Assembly (NCBI GenBank): GCA_026702845.1
Contig: JADCLS010000001.1
Coordinates: 62,001 to 126,000, forward strand
Origin: Candidatus Heimdallarchaeota archaeon
GTDB taxonomy: Archaea; Asgardarchaeota; Heimdallarchaeia; Heimdallarchaeales; Kariarchaeaceae
Direction: 5' to 3'
DNA length: 64,000 nucleotides
Part shown: positions 19,411 to 27,916 of the stretch, piece after piece
Layout: each line of letters begins with the position of its first letter
Position numbering within the stretch: position 1 is the stretch's first letter
The notes under the pieces: model-generated
Database searches by the model: none
Told to the model about the DNA's origin: nothing
The model's input: the letters and a program-made list of their open reading frames with translations, nothing else
Made by a program: the position numbers and the translations under genes

Positions 19411-19947
19411 GAATTATCACCTTTATTCGATATATCGAACTATTTCGAAATAACGAATACGTAAGTGAAAACACTTAGGATTTTATATAAACATTATTAC
19501 AGCTAAGTTCTCAAGGAGTCTAAATAATTTGAGAAAATGTTCGCTTATACGAACTTTTGGCGGGTAAACGACAATAATTTACTATATTTTTATACAAAAA
19601 TCCGATTTCATTTTTTGATATATCATGTTTTGACCTATGTGAATTTGATATTTAGTGTTTTCAACTTACTCCAATTCTGGACAAAAATTCTTTTTTTATT
19701 ATGCTCCTGACAAAATAGTAGAATGAATGTAATACTGATAATCTGTAATTCCTTCTAAATAAGAATTGGCTGAAATAAATCATTTCAAAAACGCTATAAG
19801 ATGCTCAATTATATGTATGGTGCAAATGTTTTGATTTATTGAAGACCAATTCATTACATAAATTTGATAAATAAAAGATCAACTTGGCTAAAATTCTCTA
19901 TGATTGTATGAAATAGGTTTATTTAAGATGATTTGCTGTTTAGCCCA
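19411..19947. other. Long divergent intergenic region carrying an operator-like array
   Basis: About 540 bases without a gene. The left third holds three copies of the TTCG-N6-CGAA palindrome upstream of the DoxX-like gene. The rest is AT-rich, with T runs and no tRNA-like fold or open frame with a good start. Confidence 0.55.
19426..19553. promoter_or_regulatory. Three TTCG-N6-CGAA palindromic sites, candidate operators
   Basis: Site 1 at 19426-19439 is a perfect 14-bp palindrome (TTCGATATATCGAA). Site 2 at 19444-19457 reads TTCGAAATAACGAA. Site 3 at 19540-19553 reads TTCGCTTATACGAA. The first two centres are 18 bp apart and lie 16-47 bases upstream of the DoxX-like start codon, where they would overlap its promoter. 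The shared TTCG/CGAA arms with a 6-bp spacer suggest binding by a dimeric helix-turn-helix protein. The regulator is not identified in the window. Confidence 0.6.
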
Positions 19948-20724
19948 ATGTCTGAAGCGAAGAAAAACGCATCAAAATACCTCTTTGTGGGGATTATTAC
20001 TTATAGTATAATTCGATTTGTACTTGCTTTCCTTCAAGTAGTTGAGGAGGATAAATGGGTCATATTCACCGATATTGAAGCAATAGTCGTTTCGTTATTG
20101 GCTGCAATTGCAATATTCGCATCTGCTATGGTTTTTGAACGAAGTAGTAATAATTTCAAAATTCAAATATTACTATCACTTGGGTTCTTCCTTTATTCTC
20201 TTGGTGAGTTCTTTTGGGGATTCTATGAGTTAATACTAGAAATTGATCCATATCCATCAATTGCTGATTTGTTTTATCTCATCGCATATTTACCCTTAAT
20301 TGTAGGTATAACATGGAAATCTCGATTAACATTGGCAAAATCAGAGAAGAGAAGATTAATTTTATCTCTCGTTCTTACAGCTGCTTTTGCTATTGTATCA
20401 CTAATGACAGTCATCATTCCATATCTTACAGATGAAGAATCAAGTATATTTGAAAGAGTGATTGCAGCTGCGTATCCAATTCTGGATATATTTGTGATTG
20501 CTGTTGTCGCAATATTATTTTCAAAATATGCTGGTGGAAAATTGGAAAGAGCATGGTTAATCCTTGGAGTATCGATGCTGATAACAGGTGTTGCCGATAC
20601 TTTATTTTGCTATGAAGACTGGAACGAGATCTATAATGCGTATTCTTTTAGTCATGATTTATTTATAATCGGGTACTTGCTTGGATTTGCCTTTGGAATT
20701 TATTATAGGAATACATACAAATAA
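19948..20724 (+). CDS. Integral membrane sensor-like protein
   Basis: 258 residues from ATG 19948; a TTG five codons upstream is less likely. About eight membrane helices are predicted. The motif DPYPSIADLFYLIAYLPLIVG between helices resembles the conserved YPSxADxFYLxxYP segment of membrane sensor regions that precede GGDEF or kinase domains in bacteria. Here no output domain follows. The protein may be a stand-alone sensor subunit or a lipid-interacting protein; function unknown. Confidence 0.65.
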   Translation: MSEAKKNASKYLFVGIITYSIIRFVLAFLQVVEEDKWVIFTDIEAIVVSLLAAIAIFASAMVFERSSNNFKIQILLSLGFFLYSLGEFFWGFYELILEIDPYPSIADLFYLIAYLPLIVGITWKSRLTLAKSEKRRLILSLVLTAAFAIVSLMTVIIPYLTDEESSIFERVIAAAYPILDIFVIAVVAILFSKYAGGKLERAWLILGVSMLITGVADTLFCYEDWNEIYNAYSFSHDLFIIGYLLGFAFGIYYRNTYK

Positions 20725-20812
20725 TAGATTAAAAGTTGAATTCAAAGTATTTATTCCCATTATTTTATCAGTTGCTAGATGATCTTAAATTTTTAATGTT
20801 TCAAAAAGAATT

Positions 20813-21493
20813 GTGCGTCGATTCTTAATCATTGATTCATCTGGTATTATGCAATTTGAGCATATTACGGAAAAAGAGATCTTACTTCCAGAAACTATAG
20901 ATGAACAATTGGTTGGTGGTTTATTAAGAGCATTAGATGCATACGCCAATGAGGTTGGTGGAGCACTTCAAACTCTTGCAATTGGTGTTGAAAAATTAGC
21001 CTATAGAACAATCAAGATTAATAATGATGATTCTGTATTATTGGTGATATCTGATGAACAAAGGACAGCTGATGATGTTCTCTACCTGAAATCAGAATTT
21101 ATAGTTAGGAAAATAATTCATATATTGGAGGATACTGGAATTTCCGACTACAGTTATTCTGATGAAAGTTTTTTAGAATTAATTCGTACTACCAACTGGA
21201 ATGAGGAATTGAAATGCCTACAAAATTACAAGGTAAAAAAACTACTCAAATTGGTACAGAAACAGAACTCCCCAAATATCAAACTTGAGAATGCATTAAA
21301 TGCCTTATTAAATGAGATACCAATGAAACAAGTATTATTAGATCCATCTCTAATCGTTGTTGATAATAAAACAATTGTAGTTCCTGCAAATTTTTCAGAA
21401 AAAGAACGAAACAGACTAGTTGATAACTTGGTCGAGAAAATGAAACCATTATTGGGAGAACGGATTGTAGATAGTTTTCTTGAAAAGATATGA
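20813..21493 (+). CDS. Uncharacterised protein with a possible longin/roadblock-like N-terminal domain
   Basis: 226 residues from GTG. The N-terminal 110 residues alternate strand and helix: MRRFLIIDSSGIMQF, a helix GGLLRALDAYANEVGG, then LAIGVEKLAYRTI and SVLLVISDEQ strands. This order resembles longin or roadblock domains, which bind small GTPases and are abundant in Asgard archaea. The C-terminal half is charged and helical, ending in a second alpha-beta unit (QVLLDPSLIVVDNKTIVVPA). No catalytic motif is seen. The assignment is by fold pattern only. Confidence 0.5.
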   Translation: MRRFLIIDSSGIMQFEHITEKEILLPETIDEQLVGGLLRALDAYANEVGGALQTLAIGVEKLAYRTIKINNDDSVLLVISDEQRTADDVLYLKSEFIVRKIIHILEDTGISDYSYSDESFLELIRTTNWNEELKCLQNYKVKKLLKLVQKQNSPNIKLENALNALLNEIPMKQVLLDPSLIVVDNKTIVVPANFSEKERNRLVDNLVEKMKPLLGERIVDSFLEKI

Positions 21494-21686
21494 TATGAAA
21501 TTTTTATCCCAATGATTAGACAATTTACGAAATTAAACAATAATAAAATTACTTTTTGTCGTATGAATCCTTTAATTTGGGCATAAATTGGTTTTGAGTG
21601 CTGTATATGAAAATTTAGTAATTATCAACTAGATAAATAAGATTTATCCCCATAATTTTTAAAAAATAACAAATGATTATATTGAT

Positions 21687-22499
21687 ATGAAAGCTAATAA
21701 CAAAGTTTTTGTCGTAACAGGTGGGGGAAACGGAATCGGTAGAGAAGTTGTACTCAATCTGCTTAATAAAGGAGCAAAAGTCGCTGCAATTGATATCAAC
21801 GAAAATACGTTGAATGAAACAGTAGAGCTTGCTGGGGACATGAGTGGGCAGTTATCCATTCATAAGGTGGATATTACTGATAGAGCTGCTGTGGAAGATT
21901 TACCAGGTCAAGTCAAGGAAAAACATGGTGACATTGATGGGTTGATCAATGTTGCAGGAATTATTCAGCCATTTGTCAAGATCAAAGCATTGGAATTCAG
22001 TGCAATGGAACGGGTGATGAATGTTAACTTCTGGGGAACCATGAATATGGTGAAAACATTTTTACCACTATTACTCGAACGCCCTGAGGCCCATATTGTA
22101 AATGTATCTAGTATGGGTGGTTTCTTCCCCTTTCCAGGACAGAGCATCTACGGTGCAAGCAAAGCAGCAATCAAGATCATGACCGAAGGATTGGCAGCTG
22201 AGTTGTCTGATACTAATGTTGGTGTAACTGTCATTTTTCCAGGAGCTGTGGGAACTAATATAGCTAAGAATTCAGGGTTAGATAACATCGGAGATCCAGA
22301 TGATGCTCAGGGGATGAAGGGTTTAGAACCTTCAGAAGCAGCAGCAATTATTGTTAAGGGAATGGAAAAGAATAAGGCCCGTGTTTATGCTGGTAAGGAT
22401 TCAAAAATGATGAATATCATGTACAAGCTAAATCCCAAATTTGCAGTTAATTTTATTACAAAACAAATGAGGCCTATGCTAGAGGTTGCAGAAAAATAG
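21687..22499 (+). CDS. Short-chain dehydrogenase/reductase
   Basis: A 270-residue classical SDR. The Rossmann motif is VVTGGGNGIGREV near the N-terminus. An acidic Asp follows the second strand (AAIDINENT), which favours NAD(H) over NADP(H). NVAGIIQPF replaces the usual NNAG, and the active site is VSSMGG ... YGASKAAIK, with catalytic Ser, Tyr and Lys. The substrate-binding C-terminus is short. A vestige of a second copy of its 3' end lies about 520 bases downstream. Confidence 0.9.
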   Translation: MKANNKVFVVTGGGNGIGREVVLNLLNKGAKVAAIDINENTLNETVELAGDMSGQLSIHKVDITDRAAVEDLPGQVKEKHGDIDGLINVAGIIQPFVKIKALEFSAMERVMNVNFWGTMNMVKTFLPLLLERPEAHIVNVSSMGGFFPFPGQSIYGASKAAIKIMTEGLAAELSDTNVGVTVIFPGAVGTNIAKNSGLDNIGDPDDAQGMKGLEPSEAAAIIVKGMEKNKARVYAGKDSKMMNIMYKLNPKFAVNFITKQMRPMLEVAEK

Positions 22500-22843
22500 A
22501 AATATACTGATTTGAAAAGTGTATCACTCACTATAATATTTGGAAATTGATATTGACTGTTATAACTTTCTGACTCAATCATTAGATATTTCTAGCCCTA
22601 TAGTATCCACACCATTCTAACCTACTCAGTCATGTAAAATAAATGGTATCTAAAGGCTATACCCATGTTTTATCAACGTATCAAGCTCAATATGATAATG
22701 TTTTCATTTATCTAAACTTGCTATATTTTATTGATAAATTGCCTATACTTGAGTTTTTTAATTATTCAAAAAAATCGAAATATTTAAATCTCTATTATCA
22801 TATCTATTAGGTGAGCTACAAAGGTAGTCTGAAGGAAATAGTT
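22500..22843. other. AT-rich intergenic region after the SDR gene
   Basis: About 340 bases with no supported gene or RNA. The right end has a TATA-like TATTTAAATC around 22780 that could serve the lysine-rich small protein. I see nothing else. Confidence 0.5.
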
Positions 22844-23011
22844 ATGCCAGATAAAGTTCACTCAAATAAGCCACACAAGTCCAAACATGACAAGGAAGAA
22901 GCAAAGAAGAAAAAAGATGAAGCTGAGAGAGCAAAATTGAAACAAGCAAAGGAAGCTGACAAAAAAATACTACAGCAAAACAAGACTGTGAAAAAATCCT
23001 CTAAGAAGTAG
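22844..23011 (+). CDS. Small lysine-rich protein
   Basis: 55 residues from ATG 22844; a frame opening at 22811 would add 11 more. Almost half of the residues are Lys, Glu, Asp or Arg, with long blocks such as EEAKKKKDEAERAKLK. This is a highly basic, helical, probably nucleic-acid- or ribosome-associated peptide. Low-complexity composition prevents family assignment, and the frame could be spurious, although the codons look natural. Confidence 0.4.
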   Translation: MPDKVHSNKPHKSKHDKEEAKKKKDEAERAKLKQAKEADKKILQQNKTVKKSSKK

Positions 23012-23023
23012 GTGTGGAACGTA

Positions 23024-23071
23024 CCTATTACAAATCAAATGAGACCAATGTTGGAATAATCTGAAAAATAA
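23024..23071 (+). pseudogene. Vestigial 3' end of a short-chain dehydrogenase
   Basis: This short stretch translates as PITNQMRPMLE, stop, SEK, stop. It aligns with the final codons of the SDR at 21687-22499 (FITKQMRPMLEVAEK) with strong nucleotide similarity (ATTACAAA-CAAATGAG shared). It is best read as the decayed end of a duplicated or recombined SDR copy whose body has been replaced by the lysine-rich frame. It is very short, so chance resemblance cannot be excluded. Confidence 0.5.
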
Positions 23072-23076
23072 TAGAT

Positions 23077-23574
23077 CTACATTATTGGAAAAGCATGTTT
23101 ACGCTTCAAGAACCAGTGATGAAATTTGTGTAGGAATGATACGTTTGGTAAGATCATATAGGGGCAGAATCCGGGAATCACCTTCATATCATTGTCCAAA
23201 CAAAATTGCAAGGCTTCTTTTGATATACTTCCCTGGCCAACACCTTTGTGGAACCAGGCGTTTCTTATCCCCTTTTCAAATTCATCCTTGACAATTTGTA
23301 AATTATTTTCATGTGGTGGCATTAGCAAGATGAAATCGATTTCTTCTTCAATTTCATTGATATCAGAATACATTTTTACTCCTTCAATACTAGGTGAATT
23401 TGGATTCACTCCAATAACCTCGTAACCTCTTTTGACAAAATCTTTGAGAACACCCCTCGAAAAATCATTGGGTATAGATGATAAACCAATAATTGCTAGT
23501 CTCTTGGCAGTGAGGAAATCCTTCGCTGTATCTCCTACCTCTTTAGTATCAAATTCTAAATCAGCTATTTTCAT
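23077..23574 (-). CDS. CoA-binding domain protein (YccU-like)
   Basis: A 165-residue single Rossmann-like domain. The order is an N-terminal helix, AIIGLSSIPNDFSRGVLKDF, EVIGVNPNSPSIEGVKMY, FILLMPPHEN and AWFHKGVGQGSISKEAL. This is the pattern of the CoA_binding family (COG1832), which is the N-terminal fold of succinyl-CoA ligase alpha subunits occurring alone. It is thought to bind CoA or a nucleotide, and no enzymatic activity is established. The C-terminus PGFCPYMILPN is conserved in the family. Confidence 0.85.
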   Translation of the reverse strand: MKIADLEFDTKEVGDTAKDFLTAKRLAIIGLSSIPNDFSRGVLKDFVKRGYEVIGVNPNSPSIEGVKMYSDINEIEEEIDFILLMPPHENNLQIVKDEFEKGIRNAWFHKGVGQGSISKEALQFCLDNDMKVIPGFCPYMILPNVSFLHKFHHWFLKRKHAFPIM

Positions 23575-23908
23575 AAAACGATAAATGCACGATACCCATA
23601 AAAGCTAATATTTGTATATCATATCTTTTGTTAATGTTGATGTGAAAATTATTGCCCCCAATCTTAAATCTTGAAAGCTCAATTGTTCATTTTTCTAGTA
23701 TCTAATTGGAATGTGTGAAAATATTTTGATTTGCCAAGAAAATTTATGTGAAAATTTTTGATGCTTAATATTTATGATATAATAAATTAATATATACTAT
23801 ATTTAATTTTAATGACTTGAGTTATCAAATTAAAAATTTTTCAATATGAAAATTTAAGGGAATTAGAACAATTCTATAATGATAAAATATACTCTGGGTA
23901 ATAGAACT
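23575..23908. other. Extremely AT-rich intergenic region at the edge of the defence island
   Basis: About 330 bases, dominated by A/T runs such as ATATAATAAATTAATATATAC. There is no frame of useful length, no inverted repeat long enough to call and no tRNA-like element. The composition drop marks the boundary between housekeeping genes and the defence cluster to the right. Confidence 0.5.
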
Positions 23909-25101
23909 TTAATTGACTTCAATACCTGCTGCATTGTAAATTCTTTCGAAAATTGCGGATAATGAGATTCCAATCTCCTCCTTTGAAGGAGATTCTTGGA
24001 ATATAATTCCTGGCATATCAAGATGATCTCGATCAATTTTTCCAATAGTTTTTTCAAATGTCCTATCTGCACGTGTAAGGGAATAATTCTTAACACCCCA
24101 GATTCCGATTTTACAATAGATTGGCCATGACAATTTAGAACCTAAAATTCTAAATACTTCTGCAAAAAAATCAATTATTATTTTCTGAATATCTTGAATG
24201 GGGATTATTTGTCCATATTCTCCACCATAATTTCGAATTATATACCGATTTACCATCTCAACCATGCCATTATGAAAGATTTGACAATATCCATATGCTT
24301 TATCTTGTTTACTTCCATTCCAAAAATATTTTCCATCAATGTTAATACCTTCATTTGAAATTTGAGATTTATATCCTGAATTATCAACAATTGGAGATAT
24401 TTTCTTATTAATTTGTTTCATTTCCAATAAATATGGTTTATCTAATATGCTTAATGGAACAATATGGATGATCAATGCAGGATGATCAAACATTGATAAA
24501 GGAAGGTCATTACTTATAACTTTCCCATATCTTGAAGTCAATAATCCTTGAATTTCTTGCATCACAACTTGGTTTTTTGAAAAAGCTATGCGAAGTTCGT
24601 CAACTGAGAGAAGAAATTTCCCACTATTGTGCCGTCCATAGAACTTGTTTGTAGACTTATAAGTCACCATGTGTGGCAAATTAAATGAGACATGAATTCT
24701 TATCAATAAAATTCTTTTTTTATCATCATCAATTATTTTAATTTCAGGAGATGGTATGGTTTTGGTTGTAAATTACTCCGAATTTTACTTTCGATTTTTA
24801 ATATCAACTCATCATTTGTTTCTGTTCTGTTAATTCCTAAGATCTTATCAATAATACCTGTCTTTTTTGAATTTAGTCTCTTTTCTGATACCCCATAAAT
24901 GATTATACCCCCTTTAGTATTTAGGAATGAAGAAACATCGAAGAGAAATTCTTTTGTTTCATCCCCTGTATCAATGTTTAATTTCTCTTTGAATTCTAAT
25001 TCAATATTCTCGCTGATTTCCTGTTCAATAATAAAATTAATATCCTCTATATTGATATCATTAAAATCTTTTTCGAAGATCATGATATTGTTATTTGTCA
25101 A
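23909..25101 (-). pseudogene. AlbA_2 (Schlafen-type) domain protein, interrupted by a frameshift
   Basis: Two frames on the minus strand are one gene. The first (25101-24733) starts with an AlbA_2 domain: NIELEFKEKL, then SSFLNTKGGIIIYGVSE. The second continues with the standard follow-on PHMVTYKSTNKFYGRHNSGKF and VDELRIAF. Re-reading the junction gives ...RSNLQPK/TIPSPEIKIID, so one A missing from the A run near 24760 restores a frame of about 397 residues. AlbA_2 proteins bind nucleic acid, and Schlafen relatives restrict viruses or act as regulators. The gene is either a recent pseudogene or a consensus error. The C-terminal part has no obvious nuclease motif. Confidence 0.75.
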
Positions 25102-25221
25102 TTGGAATTTAAATAATAGAATGGCCGTTAAGTAATATAATTCATTGTTTTAGTAACTAAAGAGTATTATTTTCCGATACAATTCAATAATACTTACAAC
25201 CCATCCATAGTTTATCAATAT

Positions 25222-26013
25222 ATGGGAAATTTACCCAAATATTTTGATTCCTGGAAGGGAAAGGTTTGTTCTGCAATTGTAACAGAAAATGCAACAACTT
25301 GGGAAAAATTGCAAAAAGCAACTCAATTATCACCTAAGAATTTGAATAAAGTTTTGGCTGAAATGTTATCAAATGATATTTTAACAAAACAAGAAGACGG
25401 ATCATATCGCTTAGAATATAAGTTGTACAAAGAATATCAATCTTATCTTAAAAACCATGATGGAAATTCCCAAACAATAGATAAAACTGAGCCCAAACAC
25501 AATAGAGGGAATAATAAACAACCAACTCAAATATTAGATTGGTATAAGAAATGGTGTGACCTCAAACTGGGATATTTTGATAAATCTAGTTATATCAGTG
25601 ATTCAAATGTTGGAGATCTAATCAATTTCATGACTGATAAAGCTGAAAACAATATTACATATGTTGTACCCTATGTAGAAAAAATAAAGCCAATTGAAAA
25701 ATTTTTTGCTAAAAATTGTGAAAGAGTATTAATATGTAGAGCACCTTCAGAAAAATCCATAGTAGGAAAAGATATGCATAATTTCTTTCAAAATCAAATT
25801 AATGAAAACGTTGATGTCATTTACAATTCAAAAATTCATGCCAAAATATACCTATTTGACTATAAAGTAGCTGTAATTGGTTCCATTAATATGACTGGAT
25901 CCTCATTTTCAGGAAAGAGTACTGAAGCTGCAATTGCTACATTTGATGAGAAAATTATAATGAAAACAATTGAAGACCTCTCTTCATTCATGAAAAAAGA
26001 GAGTAATGATTAG
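25222..26013 (+). CDS. Winged-helix plus phospholipase D-like (single HKD) protein
   Basis: 263 residues. The N-terminal 75 residues read as a winged helix (TTWEKLQKATQLSPKNLNKVLAEM, then KQEDGSYRLEYKL). The C-terminal 120 residues hold one PLD-type catalytic unit: HAKIYLFDYKVAVIGSINMT, that is HxKx4D followed by GSxN. Single-HKD proteins dimerise to make an active site and are often DNA or RNA nucleases, as in BfiI. It sits in the island between the broken AlbA_2 gene and the CARF nuclease and is transcribed alone. It may be a nuclease effector or an autoregulated toxin-like protein. Confidence 0.8.
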   Translation: MGNLPKYFDSWKGKVCSAIVTENATTWEKLQKATQLSPKNLNKVLAEMLSNDILTKQEDGSYRLEYKLYKEYQSYLKNHDGNSQTIDKTEPKHNRGNNKQPTQILDWYKKWCDLKLGYFDKSSYISDSNVGDLINFMTDKAENNITYVVPYVEKIKPIEKFFAKNCERVLICRAPSEKSIVGKDMHNFFQNQINENVDVIYNSKIHAKIYLFDYKVAVIGSINMTGSSFSGKSTEAAIATFDEKIIMKTIEDLSSFMKKESND

Positions 26014-26053
26014 ATACAAAAATTTATCCAATGTTGCTAATAATACCGAAAAA

Positions 26054-27262
26054 TCAATTATTAACCCATTTTGATATATTATCTCTTAAATTGGCAAGAT
26101 CAGAAACTCCAAAAACTTTAACATTTCGATCTATTAAGTAATCTTCCACTTCTTTTTCTAATTCTTCTGGATTTTCTGACATACAAACTAAACCAAATTT
26201 TGATTTCCAGCCAGCTATTTGTCTAGATCTGATAATAACTTCAAAGATTTTCTTCTTGAGAGTACTTTTACCTCCTTGATGAACATCAGTTGTGGTAGAT
26301 ATAGACAAGACATAAACTTGATTTTTTACGAGGAAGATCAAATCCAACTCAAATTGAGGATTCTGAGTTTCTACATTTACCTTTACATCATCAATAATAG
26401 ATTTGAGTGGTTCTTCCTCAAAAACTGAAGCTACATAAGTCTCAAGCCAAAATCCATTTAACCAATCGACTAAATGTCTTGTATTTTTAAATTTCAGCAA
26501 TGTTGTCAGATCATCCAAATTTATATTATTAGTTTTTGGATGGATCAAATTTGATAATGATGAAAAATCATCAAATGAAATCTGAAGTTTTGATAACTCA
26601 TTTTTAGGTTTAGCCTTTCCATTATTTTTGAAACACTGATCAAGATTATTTTTTTTCCACCGTCTCCATTTAATTGAACTATTTGATTTTGACACTATCA
26701 ATCCAATTTGCTTTGATAAATCACTTTGAACCTTGATATTCCTGGGATTCCTCAATCGATACTGATTTTGGTGTAAGGAAATGATTTCATTGATGCTGAA
26801 TTTTAATGAAATAGGAAAATTTGTCGTGCTAAGATCATTTATATTAGTAACCGACAATTCCCAAGGAAAATTTATGATATATGATGTCACAAGTTCAGTT
26901 TCCTCATTTACTATTTTCTGTAATGAAAGGAATGTACCCAAGAGCATAGGCTTGGTCCCTCCAGTTGTATCAAGATGAATCAAACCTTTCAATTTCTTTT
27001 CTGTTAGCAATTCCTGTAAATTCGTGGCTATACTACCCATATTGAACGGTTCAAGTTCTATCCCTTCAATTTCATATTTATCGTTACCCCATTTTTTGAT
27101 TCTCAAAACTATGTCTGATGTACCTTCAGTATGAAGAATATAGTTTTTGGTATCTTTGGTAGAAAGGAATTTTATTGCTGTAACTGGCACTAAAGGGTTT
27201 GAACCCAATAATGTGATCAAAACATCTGGTGACCTCATTGAACTAACTATTTCCAAAGTCAT
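26054..27262 (-). CDS. CARF-domain protein with Card1/Can2-like nuclease domain
   Basis: 402 residues. Residues 1-160 are a CARF domain with the ligand-loop motif LDTTGGTKPM (about 98-106). A middle linker and winged-helix-like region lead to WLNGFWLETYV, typical of the DUF1887/Card1 C-terminal half, and to a PD-(D/E)xK fold with FELDLIFLVKNQVYVLS. In characterised Card1/Can2 proteins, cyclic oligoadenylate made by Cas10 binds the CARF and unleashes DNA/RNA cleavage. Asp307 is present, but the expected E-x-K pair reads S320-I-S322, so catalysis is uncertain. No Cas10 or CRISPR array is visible. Confidence 0.85.
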   Translation of the reverse strand: MTLEIVSSMRSPDVLITLLGSNPLVPVTAIKFLSTKDTKNYILHTEGTSDIVLRIKKWGNDKYEIEGIELEPFNMGSIATNLQELLTEKKLKGLIHLDTTGGTKPMLLGTFLSLQKIVNEETELVTSYIINFPWELSVTNINDLSTTNFPISLKFSINEIISLHQNQYRLRNPRNIKVQSDLSKQIGLIVSKSNSSIKWRRWKKNNLDQCFKNNGKAKPKNELSKLQISFDDFSSLSNLIHPKTNNINLDDLTTLLKFKNTRHLVDWLNGFWLETYVASVFEEEPLKSIIDDVKVNVETQNPQFELDLIFLVKNQVYVLSISTTTDVHQGGKSTLKKKIFEVIIRSRQIAGWKSKFGLVCMSENPEELEKEVEDYLIDRNVKVFGVSDLANLRDNISKWVNN

Positions 27263-27370
27263 ATCATTATATCTCTATGTAGGATAATTTAGTCAAAAGA
27301 AAATATTTGAAAACTCATTTGAATACCGTTTAGCTAAAACAGATTTATTCAAGATATTTAACTCATCATA

Positions 27371-27496
27371 ATGCCCCTAAATACTAATATTCTATGGATA
27401 CCTCCAAATGATATGGAAAGAAAGCTTAGAAGTGCAAACGAAGCAATTCTAGGCATAATGAAACTTAATAATAATGTTATTCGAAAGCATAGGTAG
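27371..27496 (+). CDS. Possible 41-residue small protein
   Basis: ATG at 27371, TAG at 27494. The peptide starts MPLNTNILWIPP and has a basic helical end. The stop overlaps an AGGTAGGA ribosome-binding-like site that would serve the next gene, consistent with a two-gene transcript. It has no family signature, and a chance frame of this size is possible. Confidence 0.3.
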   Translation: MPLNTNILWIPPNDMERKLRSANEAILGIMKLNNNVIRKHR

Positions 27497-27499
27497 GAT

Positions 27500-27904
27500 T
27501 TGATTGATATTTGTCTATGGAAAGTCACGGAATCTGAATGTATTAATCTGAAGGGTAGAGATCACCCCCATACTAAATATAACATAAGATATTGGTCTGA
27601 AGGAGCAATCGACTGTTTTAAAGATAAATATGATAAGGGTTTGAGACATGAGCATGTCATCACCAAAAAAGAAATGAGAGAATTAATATTCAAATTGAAG
27701 AAAAAAGAACTTACTCTTGAAAATATTGAAGTGATTACCTCGATGGCTAGATCTTGCACTGTAACCAAGGAAGAACATGATATCCTTTCCAAATACGACA
27801 AATCTCATCAAGGTTGGGAAAGATACAAAGAAGCAGAAATTCAAGTATTTGATAGAATGAAGGGTGAATTTGTAGAGTTTGATGAATTGATCAAAAATAG
27901 ATAA
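27500..27904 (+). CDS. Uncharacterised 134-residue protein between two CARF genes
   Basis: Starts at TTG 27500 directly after an AGGTAGGA site. It has a recognisable conserved layout: YWSEGAIDCFKDKYDKGLRHEHVITKKEMREL in the first half, CTVTKEEHDIL in the middle and GWERYKEAEIQVFD near the end. The RHEHV and WERY blocks look like active-site or binding motifs of a small conserved prokaryotic family, which I cannot name. It is flanked by minus-strand CARF genes on both sides, so a role in the same signalling or defence cluster is possible but unproven. Confidence 0.6.
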   Translation: MIDICLWKVTESECINLKGRDHPHTKYNIRYWSEGAIDCFKDKYDKGLRHEHVITKKEMRELIFKLKKKELTLENIEVITSMARSCTVTKEEHDILSKYDKSHQGWERYKEAEIQVFDRMKGEFVEFDELIKNR

Positions 27905-27916
27905 ATTCTACTGGTT

